From contig CAMLHU010000041.1 in assembly GCA_946479825.1 (NCBI GenBank), positions 1 through 11,518 of the forward strand: a DNA stretch of 11,518 nucleotides, read 5' to 3'. The position numbers and the translations under genes were made by a program. The DNA is from an uncultured Gemmatimonadota bacterium. Lineage in GTDB: Bacteria; Gemmatimonadota; Gemmatimonadetes; Gemmatimonadales; GWC2-71-9. The notes beneath the pieces are model-generated. The model was not told the DNA's origin. It ran no database searches and saw only the letters and a list, made by a program, of their open reading frames with translations. Positions 1 through 6,649 of the stretch are shown here, one piece after another; positions within the stretch are counted from its first letter, which is position 1; every line of letters starts with the position of its first letter.

Positions 1-349
1 GCGAGGTGGCGGCGAAGGTCACGCCCGCGACGTCGTCGAAGGTCACGTCCTGGAAGTGCGAGGCGGCCGCCGCCGCGCTGTAGAAGTTGACCGACTGCGC
101 GACGGCGCCCGCGAAGACGGTCCGGTGCGTGCCGCTCGGCGCGAAATCGTTGGCGAAGTTGCTTCCCTGCGTGAACCCGCCGCGCAGGACGAGCTTGCCA
201 GCCGAAAGGTTGGCGCCGGTCTGCCCTCCGTTGGCCGTGAAGAGCCCGCCCACGTCCACGGTGTCGGTGGCGTTGGTCATCACGAGCTGCGACGAACCGG
301 ACAGGGTCATCGCGCCGGTCGCCGTGAGCGGGTGCCCGGCGGGGGTGAG
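1..349 (-). repeat. Beta-helix-like repeat, copy B (cut by window edge)
   Basis: This is the second copy of the segment at 592-940, with matching motifs in the same order: GHPLT, LVMTN, GLFTANG, LVLRGGF-Q-GS, FAP, SHFQDV. The offset is exactly 591 bp for several motifs (bases 274 and 865; 344 and 935), so the period is 197 codons. Similarity extends upstream of both marked blocks, so the true unit is longer than shown, and more copies may follow outside the window. Confidence 0.7.
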
Positions 350-3300
350 GGTGCCTGTCCCGGCGAGCGCGAGTCCGCCGTTCACCTTGAGCGCGGTGGC
401 GAGCGCGACGGTGCCGGTGACGGTCACCTGGCCCGCGATCGAATCGGGGAGCGGCACGGCGGCGGTGGCGGCCAGCGTGGTCGAGTCCACGTGCCAGCCC
501 GCGGCGGCGTCCACCAGCCCGCCGCCCAGGATCCCCGCCCGGCCCGTGCCGGTCACGGCGCCGCTCGTGAGCGTGACCGTCCCGGCCGCGGACACGTTGC
601 TGGCGAGCGTGACGCCCGCGGGATCGTTCACCACCAGGGTGCCGAAGTGCGACTGGGTGAGCCCCGGGTAGGCGAACGTGACCGACTGCGCCCCGCTCCC
701 GGCAAGGACGGTGGTGTGCGTCGCGGCCGGTGCGAAGTTGTTGGTGAACCCGCTGCCCTGCGCGAAACCGCCGCGGAGCACCAGCGTCCCGGCCGTGAGG
801 TCGGTCCCGGTCGGCGCGCCGTTGGCGGTGAAGAGTCCGGCCACGTCGAGCGAGTCGGCCGAGTTGGTCATCACCAGGCGGCCGCTCCCCGCCAGCGAGA
901 CCGCGCCGCCCACCGTGAGCGGATGCCCGTTGAGGGTGAGGGCGCCGCTCGACGTCACGCTGAGCGGGCCGCTCACGGCGCTGGCACCGCTCAGCAGCGG
1001 CGTGCCGGTCACCGCCACGGTGCCGAAGGCGCCCGACACCTGCTGGTTGGTTCCCGCGAGCGCGAGCGCCCCGCTCCCGGTCACGGTCGCGCCGGCCGGC
1101 ACGAGCACGGTACCGAGGGTGCTGAGCGTGTCACCGGCGTTGATCGTGAGCGTGACGCCGGTCTCGGTCTGGAGCCCGCCCACGGTGGTGGTCGCCGCCA
1201 CGACCGGCGACGGCGCCGAGGCGGGGATGAAGACGTTGTCGCTGAGCGTCGGGACGCCCGTCGGGTTCCAGCTCCCCGCGGTCGCCCAGCTGGTGCCGGC
1301 CGAGCCGGTCCAGCTCTTGGTGGCGGCGAGCGGCAGGGCCACGGCCGTGAAGACGACCGGGCTCCCGCTCACGCCGCTGAGCGTGGCGGTGGCGCTGTCG
1401 GTGCCCGCGGTGCCGCCCAGGGTCCACTGGGCAACGGTCGAGGTGCCGGTCGCGTCGGTGGTGGCGGTGACGCCGCCCAGCGTGCCGCCGCCCGCGGTGA
1501 CCGTCCAGGTCACGCTGATCCCCGGCACCGGGTTGCTGTGGGCGTCGGTGACGCGGACGGTGAGCGGGTTCGGCAGCACCGAGCCGGTGGTCCCCGACTG
1601 CCCGTTGCCGCCCGTCGCCGCGATGGCGGCTGGGGCGCCCGCGGTGGCGGTGGCCGTGAACCGCACGCTGTCGCCGCTCGCGAGCGCGGCCCTGATCGTA
1701 TCGGCGCCGGCGGTGGCGCCGAGTGCGAAGGTGATCTGCGACTGGCCCGACGCGTTGGTGACGGTCGAGTCGGCGCTCACCGTGCCGGTGCCCGCGATCC
1801 GGGTCCAGTACACCTTGGCGTTGGCCACTGGGTTGTTGGATCCGTCGGCCACACGGACCACGAGCGGGCTCGGCAGGGTGGCGCCCACGGTGTCGGTCTG
1901 GGCGTTGCCGCTCACGAGGCTGATGGCCGCGGCGGCACCCGAGAGGGTCGTCTCGGTGAACGTCACCGGCGCGCCGGTCTCCTGGACCGTCGCCTTGACG
2001 TTGTTGGTGCCGGCCGTGGCGCCCAGCGTGAAGGAGACGCTGGCCTGACCGTTCGCCGCCGTGGTGATGGTGTCGGTCGAGAGCCCGCCGAAGGTCCCGC
2101 TGCCGAGCGTCACGGTCCAGACCACGTGCGCGCCGGCCACCGGGTTGCCGTGGGCGTCGCTCACGAACACGACCAGCGGGTTGGGCAGGGTCGCGCGCGC
2201 GGTGTCCGACTGGATGTTGCCTGCGACGCTGTTGATGGTGACCGGCGCGCCCGCGATGGCCGTGACGCCGAACGCCACGGCGTACCCGCCCACGACGGTC
2301 TTCCCGAATACCGAGTCGGGGCCGGCGAGCGTGTCGAGCGTGAATGCGACCTGCGCGCGCCCGAGCGTGTCGGTGGTCACCGTGTCCGCCGCGCGACCGC
2401 CGAACTTCCCTCGTCCCGACTTGCTGGCGAAGGCGACGCTCGTGCCGGCGACGGGCCTGCCGCCGCCGCCGGTGACGGCCACTACGAGCGGTTGCGGCAA
2501 CGTGAGACCGACGGTGTCGGTCTGGGCATTGCCCGAGACGATGGCGATCGCGGCCGGCGCCGGGGCGACGCTGGTGGCCGTGAACGTGACCGTGGCCGGG
2601 CCGGCACCGAGCGTTGCCTTGATCGAATCCATCTGGGGCACGTTGCCCAGGGTATAGCTGACCTGCGCGATCCCGGTGCCCGCGGTGGCCGAGGAGTCCG
2701 CCGACAGCGACCCGCTACCGGCCAGGATGGTCCAGTGGACCACGACGCCGTTCACGGCATTGCCGAACGCGTCGGTCACCTTGACGGAGAGGGCAGTCGG
2801 GAGCGCCGTGCTCACCGTGTCGGTCTGGCCGTTCCCGCCCTGGATCGCGATCAGCGCCGCCGCCGCCGGGAGGGCGCTCGCGGTGAAGGTGGCCGTGCAG
2901 CCGCAGGCGATCGTCGCGACGACGGTGTCGGTGACGGCCACGGAGCCCAGAGTGTAGGTGGCCTGCGCGTGGCCGGTGGTGTCGGTCAGGACAGTGTCGG
3001 CCGCGAACGTCCCGCCGCCGAACTTCGAGCTCCAGATCACCCGCGCGCCGGCCACCAGCTTGCCGCGGCCGTCGGCGACGAAGACCACGAGCGGCTGCGG
3101 CAGCGCCTTGCCGACGGTGTCGGCCTGGGCGTTGCCGGAGACGACGGCCACGCTGGCCGCGGCGGCCGTGATGGCCGTCGCGGTGAAGGTGACCTTGGCG
3201 CTGGTCCCGGCGAGCGTCGCCGAGACGGTGTCGGTCCCGGCCAGCGCGCCGAGGGTGTAGCCCACGGTCGCGAGGCCGGCGGAGTCGCTCGCGGTGGTGT

Positions 3301-4492
3301 CGGCGGCCAGCGTCCCCCGGCCGGCCACCCGGACCCACGCCACCTTGGCGCCGGACGCGGCGTTGCCGAACGCGTCGGTGACCTTGACGGCGAGGGGCGC
3401 CGGGAGCGCCAGGTCGGTGGTGTCGGTCTGCGCGTTGCCGGCCTGGATCGCGATCGCCGCCGCGGCGCCCGCGCCGGCCGTGATCGTGAACGTGTCAGGC
3501 GCAAGCGCGCCGGCCTGCGCCACGAACCGCTGCGGCCCCGCGGTGGGCCCGAGCGTCACGGCGGTCGCCGCGTGCCCCAGCGAATCGGTCACCGCCAGCG
3601 ACTCGGCCACGCTGGCGCCGGCCGCCAGCGCGGTGAATCGCACCGCGACCCCGGCCACGCCGAGGCTGTCCGCGGCGCGCGCCTGCACCAGCAGCGGCGC
3701 CGCCGGGCTCGCGCCGACGGTCCCGGTCTGGCCGTCGCCGCCCGCCTTGGCGAGGAGCGTCGCCGTCGGGACGAAGGTGACGGACGTGGTATCGGCGATC
3801 CCGGTGGGGGTGGTCGCGATGATCTTCACCGTGCCGCGGTGGGTCGGCGCCCGCAGCAGCCCGGTCGCATTGATCTTGGCGAGGGTCGTGTCGTTCGAGG
3901 TCCACCCGGCGTAGAACTGCGCCAATGCCGCGCCGCTCGAGTCCCAGGCCGACGCCCTGAATCGCAGCGAATCCCCCAGCTTGATCGCCGTGTCGCGCGG
4001 GGCGATGCGGATCGAGTCGGTGGTCTTCCCCGGCCCGACGAACGCGAGTGAGATGCTGGGCGGCGGGGAGCTCCCCGGCGGCCCGTTCACCACCACGACG
4101 TCCTGGGTGCCACTGAACACCACGAGGCCGCTCGCCTTGAGCTCGATCAGGGCGGTCAGCGTTTCGGCCTGCTGGGAAAGCGGGACGAGGAGCGCGAGCT
4201 TGAGCGCGCTCGAGTCGGCGGGGAAGGCGGCGGTGGTGTCGAGGACCAGCAGGTTCGTGGGGGGACGGGTCAGGCGGATATGCACGCTGTCGATGACGAT
4301 CCCGAACGTCGCCGGGGGCGAGCTCAGGTGCGTCACCGGCCGGAAGCCGAAGTAGCCGGCCCCGCCGCGCGAGGGTCCGCCGAGATGCTCGTCCGAGCAG
4401 GTGGCCACCGCGACCGCCAGCAGGAGGGCGGCGCCGAGGCGCAGGACGGTGGTGACGGTCGACTGCCGGAGGCGGCCGGGGGTGCGGGACAT
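1..4492 (-). CDS. Giant Ig-repeat surface protein, putative lipoprotein (3' end outside window)
   Basis: The minus frame starting at ATG 4492-4490 stays open to base 1, giving 1497 codons with no stop; the C-terminus lies beyond the window. Residues 1-32 form a signal sequence: basic n-region (R3, R7, R9), hydrophobic stretch 19-30, then VATC with C32. This is a possible lipobox, although T at -1 is atypical. About 33-140 is a beta-rich N-terminal domain. About 144-242 resembles a Big_2 Ig fold (core VRFRAS-like strand, W-S-N-D, then a G-x-L turn). About 243-1055 holds eight Big_1-like repeats. From about 1058 a segment with SWTG and GSWNP motifs leads into G/T/V-rich beta-helix-like repeats. 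Such proteins usually act at the cell surface in adhesion or as structural layers; the exact role is unknown. A weak Shine-Dalgarno (GGGA) precedes the ATG. It is transcribed divergently from the GntR-ABC cassette. Confidence 0.85.
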   Translation of the reverse strand, partial: MSRTPGRLRQSTVTTVLRLGAALLLAVAVATCSDEHLGGPSRGGAGYFGFRPVTHLSSPPATFGIVIDSVHIRLTRPPTNLLVLDTTAAFPADSSALKLALLVPLSQQAETLTALIELKASGLVVFSGTQDVVVVNGPPGSSPPPSISLAFVGPGKTTDSIRIAPRDTAIKLGDSLRFRASAWDSSGAALAQFYAGWTSNDTTLAKINATGLLRAPTHRGTVKIIATTPTGIADTTSVTFVPTATLLAKAGGDGQTGTVGASPAAPLLVQARAADSLGVAGVAVRFTALAAGASVAESLAVTDSLGHAATAVTLGPTAGPQRFVAQAGALAPDTFTITAGAGAAAAIAIQAGNAQTDTTDLALPAPLAVKVTDAFGNAASGAKVAWVRVAGRGTLAADTTASDSAGLATVGYTLGALAGTDTVSATLAGTSAKVTFTATAITAAAASVAVVSGNAQADTVGKALPQPLVVFVADGRGKLVAGARVIWSSKFGGGTFAADTVLTDTTGHAQATYTLGSVAVTDTVVATIACGCTATFTASALPAAAALIAIQGGNGQTDTVSTALPTALSVKVTDAFGNAVNGVVVHWTILAGSGSLSADSSATAGTGIAQVSYTLGNVPQMDSIKATLGAGPATVTFTATSVAPAPAAIAIVSGNAQTDTVGLTLPQPLVVAVTGGGGRPVAGTSVAFASKSGRGKFGGRAADTVTTDTLGRAQVAFTLDTLAGPDSVFGKTVVGGYAVAFGVTAIAGAPVTINSVAGNIQSDTARATLPNPLVVFVSDAHGNPVAGAHVVWTVTLGSGTFGGLSTDTITTAANGQASVSFTLGATAGTNNVKATVQETGAPVTFTETTLSGAAAAISLVSGNAQTDTVGATLPSPLVVRVADGSNNPVANAKVYWTRIAGTGTVSADSTVTNASGQSQITFALGATAGADTIRAALASGDSVRFTATATAGAPAAIAATGGNGQSGTTGSVLPNPLTVRVTDAHSNPVPGISVTWTVTAGGGTLGGVTATTDATGTSTVAQWTLGGTAGTDSATATLSGVSGSPVVFTAVALPLAATKSWTGSAGTSWATAGSWNPTGVPTLSDNVFIPASAPSPVVAATTTVGGLQTETGVTLTINAGDTLSTLGTVLVPAGATVTGSGALALAGTNQQVSGAFGTVAVTGTPLLSGASAVSGPLSVTSSGALTLNGHPLTVGGAVSLAGSGRLVMTNSADSLDVAGLFTANGAPTGTDLTAGTLVLRGGFAQGSGFTNNFAPAATHTTVLAGSGAQSVTFAYPGLTQSHFGTLVVNDPAGVTLASNVSAAGTVTLTSGAVTGTGRAGILGGGLVDAAAGWHVDSTTLAATAAVPLPDSIAGQVTVTGTVALATALKVNGGLALAGTGTLTPAGHPLTATGAMTLSGSSQLVMTNATDTVDVGGLFTANGGQTGANLSAGKLVLRGGFTQGSNFANDFAPSGTHRTVFAGAVAQSVNFYSAAAAASHFQDVTFDDVAGVTFAATS
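592..940 (-). repeat. Beta-helix-like repeat, copy A (period 591 bp)
   Basis: The encoded stretch runs from a GHPLT motif through LVMTN, GLFTANG, LVLRGGF-Q-GS, FAP and HFGTLV motifs. It is repeated 591 bp further downstream in the gene (copy B). The G, T, S and V-rich composition with short alternating hydrophobic strands suggests a right-handed beta-helix such as passenger or adhesin domains form. The family was not identified. Confidence 0.7.
1330..3768 (-). repeat. Eight tandem Big_1-like Ig repeats, about 300-313 bp each
   Basis: The repeat core, GNAQTDTV or a close variant followed by LPxPL, a V(T/S)DAxGNxVxGxxVxW stretch and a TDxxGxAxxxxTLGxxAGTD stretch, recurs at about 3727, 3423, 3117, 2816, 2515, 2204, 1891 and 1585 on the minus strand. 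Spacing is 301-313 bp, or about 100-104 residues per unit. Units diverge most in the core motif: GDGQTGTV in unit 1, GNIQSDTA in unit 6, GNGQSGTT in unit 8. The pattern fits the bacterial Ig-like domain 1 (invasin/intimin type), which stacks into rigid extended rods. Unit borders are estimated from motif spacing. Confidence 0.85.
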
Positions 4493-4616
4493 CGGTTTCC
4501 CAGGATATGAGCGCACCCGCGGCCCGGGGGTCGGGCCTGGCAGGGGGCGTGGTGGTGCTTCAGTGGCGCCGCGCGGATGGGGCGGCGGGATGACCGGGGA
4601 ACGACGGCAGGGCACG

Positions 4617-4622
4617 AATATA
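4617..4622 (-). promoter_or_regulatory. Possible -10 element for the surface-protein gene
   Basis: The minus strand reads TATATT here, an AT-rich island in a very GC-rich intergenic stretch. It lies about 125 bases upstream of ATG 4492. No good -35 box is found at the usual spacing (CTAGCC). It would imply a 5' leader of over 100 bases. This is a weak call. Confidence 0.3.
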
Positions 4623-4672
4623 GGGCCCAACGGGGCGCCGGCTAGGGCGCAGGTCACACTTCGACCCCGCGC

Positions 4673-4701
4673 TTGACAGGCGGGCCGATGTGTCATACTG
4701 T
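4673..4701 (+). promoter_or_regulatory. Sigma-70-type promoter of the GntR-ABC cassette
   Basis: TTGACA at 4673-4678 is a perfect -35 match. After a 17-base spacer, TACTGT at 4696-4701 matches four of six bases of the -10 consensus. Transcription would start near 4708, which puts the GTG at 4690 and the ATG at 4702 upstream of or at the transcript start. That argues for the downstream GTG at 4732 as the gene start. Confidence 0.6.
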
Positions 4702-4719
4702 ATGGCCACACTAATACAC
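4690..4719 (+). promoter_or_regulatory. Putative GntR operator: palindrome over the -10 box
   Basis: CATAC-T-GTATG at 4694-4704 is a perfect 11-base palindrome that covers the -10 hexamer. GTGT at 4690-4693 pairs with ACAC at 4708-4711, and also with ACAC at 4716-4719. GntR proteins bind short inverted repeats, and YtrA-type members usually repress their own operon. The overlap with -10 fits autorepression by the first gene of the cassette. Which of the nested repeats is the true half-site cannot be decided from one sequence. Confidence 0.5.
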
Positions 4720-4731
4720 TTGGCGGTGGCT

Positions 4732-5112
4732 GTGTTCGACCGACTCGACCCTCGCAGTCCGACCCCGCTCTACGCCCAGATCGCCGATCGCCTGCGCGTG
4801 GCGATCGCGGCGGGGGAGCTTGCCCCGGGAACGGCCCTCGATTCGGTCCGGGCGCTGGCGGCGCGGCTCCGGGTCAACCCGGCCACGGTGGTCCAGGCGT
4901 ATCGCGACCTCGAAGCGGAGGGCTTTGTGGAAATGCGGCAGGGGAGCGGCACCTACGTGCGCAGCGTGAGCGCCGAACGGCGCGGGCGCCAGCGCGAGGC
5001 CGAGGCGCGCCAGCTGGTCCGCGGGATGCTGGCCGAAGCGGCGCGCCTCGGCCTCTCGGCGGCGGAGCTCCGTGACGCCATCCAATCCGAACTCAAGGAG
5101 ACCGGCCGATGA
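4732..5112 (+). CDS. YtrA-type GntR family transcriptional repressor
   Basis: The product is 126 residues long when started at GTG 4732, the usual size of YtrA-type GntR regulators, which have a winged helix-turn-helix and only a short C-terminal dimerisation tail. Residues 6-14 carry the family hallmark DPRSPTPLY. The winged HTH follows: AAGEL at 26-30, SVRALAARL at 38-46 and NPATVVQAYRDLE at 49-61. The wing is GFVEMRQGSGTYV at 64-76. A D at 37 replaces the usual proline of the LPSVR motif. The C-terminal helices (about 84-122) are too short for an effector-binding domain of the FadR or UTRA type. In-frame starts at 4690 and 4702 would sit inside the promoter. Its stop overlaps the ABC gene start by ATGA, so both are co-translated. 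It probably represses this cassette; the inducer is unknown. Confidence 0.9.
   Translation: MFDRLDPRSPTPLYAQIADRLRVAIAAGELAPGTALDSVRALAARLRVNPATVVQAYRDLEAEGFVEMRQGSGTYVRSVSAERRGRQREAEARQLVRGMLAEAARLGLSAAELRDAIQSELKETGR
5095..5100 (+). promoter_or_regulatory. Ribosome binding site of the ABC ATPase gene
   Basis: AAGGAG lies eight bases before ATG 5109, inside the end of the GntR coding region. This is the strongest Shine-Dalgarno sequence I see in the cassette and supports 5109 as the ATPase start. Confidence 0.7.
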
Positions 5113-6014
5113 CCGACCTCGCGATCGAGACCCGGGGCCTGGGCCTCCGGCTCGGACGGAACTTCGCTTTGGCCGACGTCTCCCTCGCCGTCCCGACCGG
5201 CGCCATCTACGGCTTCCTCGGCCCCAACGGCTCGGGCAAGACGACCACCATCCGCGCCCTGCTCGGGCTCTACCCGGGCTTCACGGGCGCCGCGACGCTG
5301 CTCGGACTGCCGATCCCCGGCAGGCTCCCCGACGCGCTGGGACGGACCGGGTACGTCCCCGAACGGCCCCACCTCTACCGGAGCCTCACCGTGGCCCAGT
5401 CGCTCGAGTTCCACTCGGCCTTCCACCCGCGGTGGGACGCAAAGTGGGTCGGGGAACTTGCCGCACACTTCGGCCTCGCGTCGCAGGCCGAGATCGGAAG
5501 CCTTTCCAAGGGCGAGACCGCCAAGCTGATGCTGCTCCAGGCGCTGGGGCAGAAGCCGGAGCTCCTGATGCTCGACGAGCCGACCGACGGGCTCGACCCG
5601 GTGGTGCGGCGCGACGTGCTCGCGGCGCTGCTCGAGTACGTCGAGCGGACCCGCGCCACCGTGTTCATCTCGAGCCACCTGGTGCACGAGCTCGAGCGGA
5701 TCTGCGACTGGGTGGGGGTGATGGACCAGGGCCGGCTCGTGGCCCAGGTGCGGATGGAGGCGTTCAAGCACGGCATCAAGCGGATCCGTGTCCCCGCGGG
5801 GACCGTGGCCCCGGCAGGTGCGGCGTTCACGGTGATCGGTATCGAGCCGATCCCCGGCGGCGAGGAGTGGGTGGTCCGCGACTGGACCCCCGAGACCGCC
5901 GCGGCGATCGGCCGGGCCGGCGTCACGGTGCGCGAAGTGATCGACCTCGACCTCGAGGAGGCGTTCGTGGAGCTGCTTCGCTCGTTCCGTCGCTCGCTCG
6001 GGAGGGCCGCCTGA
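5109..6014 (+). CDS. ABC transporter ATP-binding protein (YtrB-like)
   Basis: The product is a 301-residue ABC ATPase that would power a membrane exporter at the inner face of the cytoplasmic membrane. Visible motifs are Walker A GPNGSGKT (38-45), the GYVPE segment at the Q-loop position (81-85, E instead of Q), signature LSKGE (132-136, not LSGGQ), Walker B LLMLDEP (152-158), D-loop GLDP (161-164) and switch histidine H190. The W-D pair at 109-110 and the SKGE signature are typical of the branch paired with YtrA-type regulators. Residues about 215-301 form an accessory C-terminal domain. The gene overlaps the GntR gene by four bases and the membrane-protein gene by one. Substrate unknown; relatives act in cell-envelope stress and peptide antibiotic resistance. 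Confidence 0.95.
   Translation: MTDLAIETRGLGLRLGRNFALADVSLAVPTGAIYGFLGPNGSGKTTTIRALLGLYPGFTGAATLLGLPIPGRLPDALGRTGYVPERPHLYRSLTVAQSLEFHSAFHPRWDAKWVGELAAHFGLASQAEIGSLSKGETAKLMLLQALGQKPELLMLDEPTDGLDPVVRRDVLAALLEYVERTRATVFISSHLVHELERICDWVGVMDQGRLVAQVRMEAFKHGIKRIRVPAGTVAPAGAAFTVIGIEPIPGGEEWVVRDWTPETAAAIGRAGVTVREVIDLDLEEAFVELLRSFRRSLGRAA
6000..6006 (+). promoter_or_regulatory. Ribosome binding site of the membrane-protein gene
   Basis: GGGAGGG lies seven bases before ATG 6014, within the last codons of the ATPase. It fixes the start at 6014 rather than at an internal methionine. Confidence 0.6.
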
Positions 6015-6649
6015 TGTTCGCCGTGATCCTGAAGCAGGTATGGCGGGACTCCCGCTGGATGCTGCTGTTCCTGGCGGCGTGCGCGGTGGTCATCGTCCGC
6101 GGCGCGGTCCACCTCGCGGTGGCGCCGCCGCCGGTGCAGGACCCGGAGCGGATCCTGGTCGAGGCCCAGTTCTGGGGGCTGATGATGCCGGTGCTCGCCT
6201 TCACCGCGGCGACGCTGCTCTCGATCATCACCTGGTGGCCCGACCGCCGGGGCTGGTGGGTCTACGCCCTCACGCTGCCGGTGCGCCGCGAGCGCTACGC
6301 CCTGATGCGCGCGGGCGCCGGCGGGGCGGTGCTCGCAGGACTCGCGGTGGCCTTCGCCGTCGCCGTCACGATCGCCGCGCGGGGCGCGGTGGTGCCCGAC
6401 GGGCTCCAGTTGCACGCCGGCGGCCTGATCCTGCGCTTTGCGCTGGCCCTCCTCGTGAGCCACGCGCTGTGGACGATGTTCGCCCTGGTCGGGCGACCGG
6501 TGGCGTGGGCGGTGGTCGGCGTCGTGGTGCTGGCGATCGCCCTCGAACTCGTCGGTATCCACGCCACCGGCCGGATCCTCGACGCGCTCACCGGGCAGTG
6601 GAGCCCCCTCCACGTGCTGGGCGGGCGCTGGATGCTGATCGATGTCTAG
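6014..6649 (+). CDS. Small integral membrane protein, probable ABC permease partner
   Basis: The 211-residue protein has about five hydrophobic helices: 15-36, 53-74, 100-122, 138-159 and 163-182. After a short N-terminal segment MFAVILKQVWRDSRW comes helix 1, an arrangement common in ABC-2 type permeases. After helix 2 a WWPDRRGWWVYALTLPVRRERY segment (74-95) contains the LPV(x)R-like turn that many ABC-2 permeases carry in a cytoplasmic loop. It is shorter than most permeases and lacks a clear sixth helix, so it may work as a dimer or with the membrane-anchored products downstream. It starts by a TGATG one-base overlap with the ATPase and ends overlapping the next gene by eight bases. The transporter role is inferred mainly from position and topology. 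Confidence 0.75.
   Translation: MFAVILKQVWRDSRWMLLFLAACAVVIVRGAVHLAVAPPPVQDPERILVEAQFWGLMMPVLAFTAATLLSIITWWPDRRGWWVYALTLPVRRERYALMRAGAGGAVLAGLAVAFAVAVTIAARGAVVPDGLQLHAGGLILRFALALLVSHALWTMFALVGRPVAWAVVGVVVLAIALELVGIHATGRILDALTGQWSPLHVLGGRWMLIDV

Noticed and set aside
1..4000. Regularly spaced repeats as a possible CRISPR array
   Set aside because: Period is 300-591 bases, repeats are diverged at the DNA level and encode conserved protein motifs.
56..4051. Plus-strand open frame of 1331 codons, the longest complete frame in the window
   Set aside because: It is codon-aligned antisense to the Ig-repeat gene. Its translation is arginine, glycine and histidine rich without any domain, while the minus strand gives ordered Ig repeats with a signal sequence. 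High GC removes stops on the opposite strand.
4280..4676. Short plus-strand frames over the 5' end of the surface-protein gene and the intergenic region
   Set aside because: No ribosome binding site, no recognisable product, and they overlap the antisense signal-sequence region and the divergent promoters.
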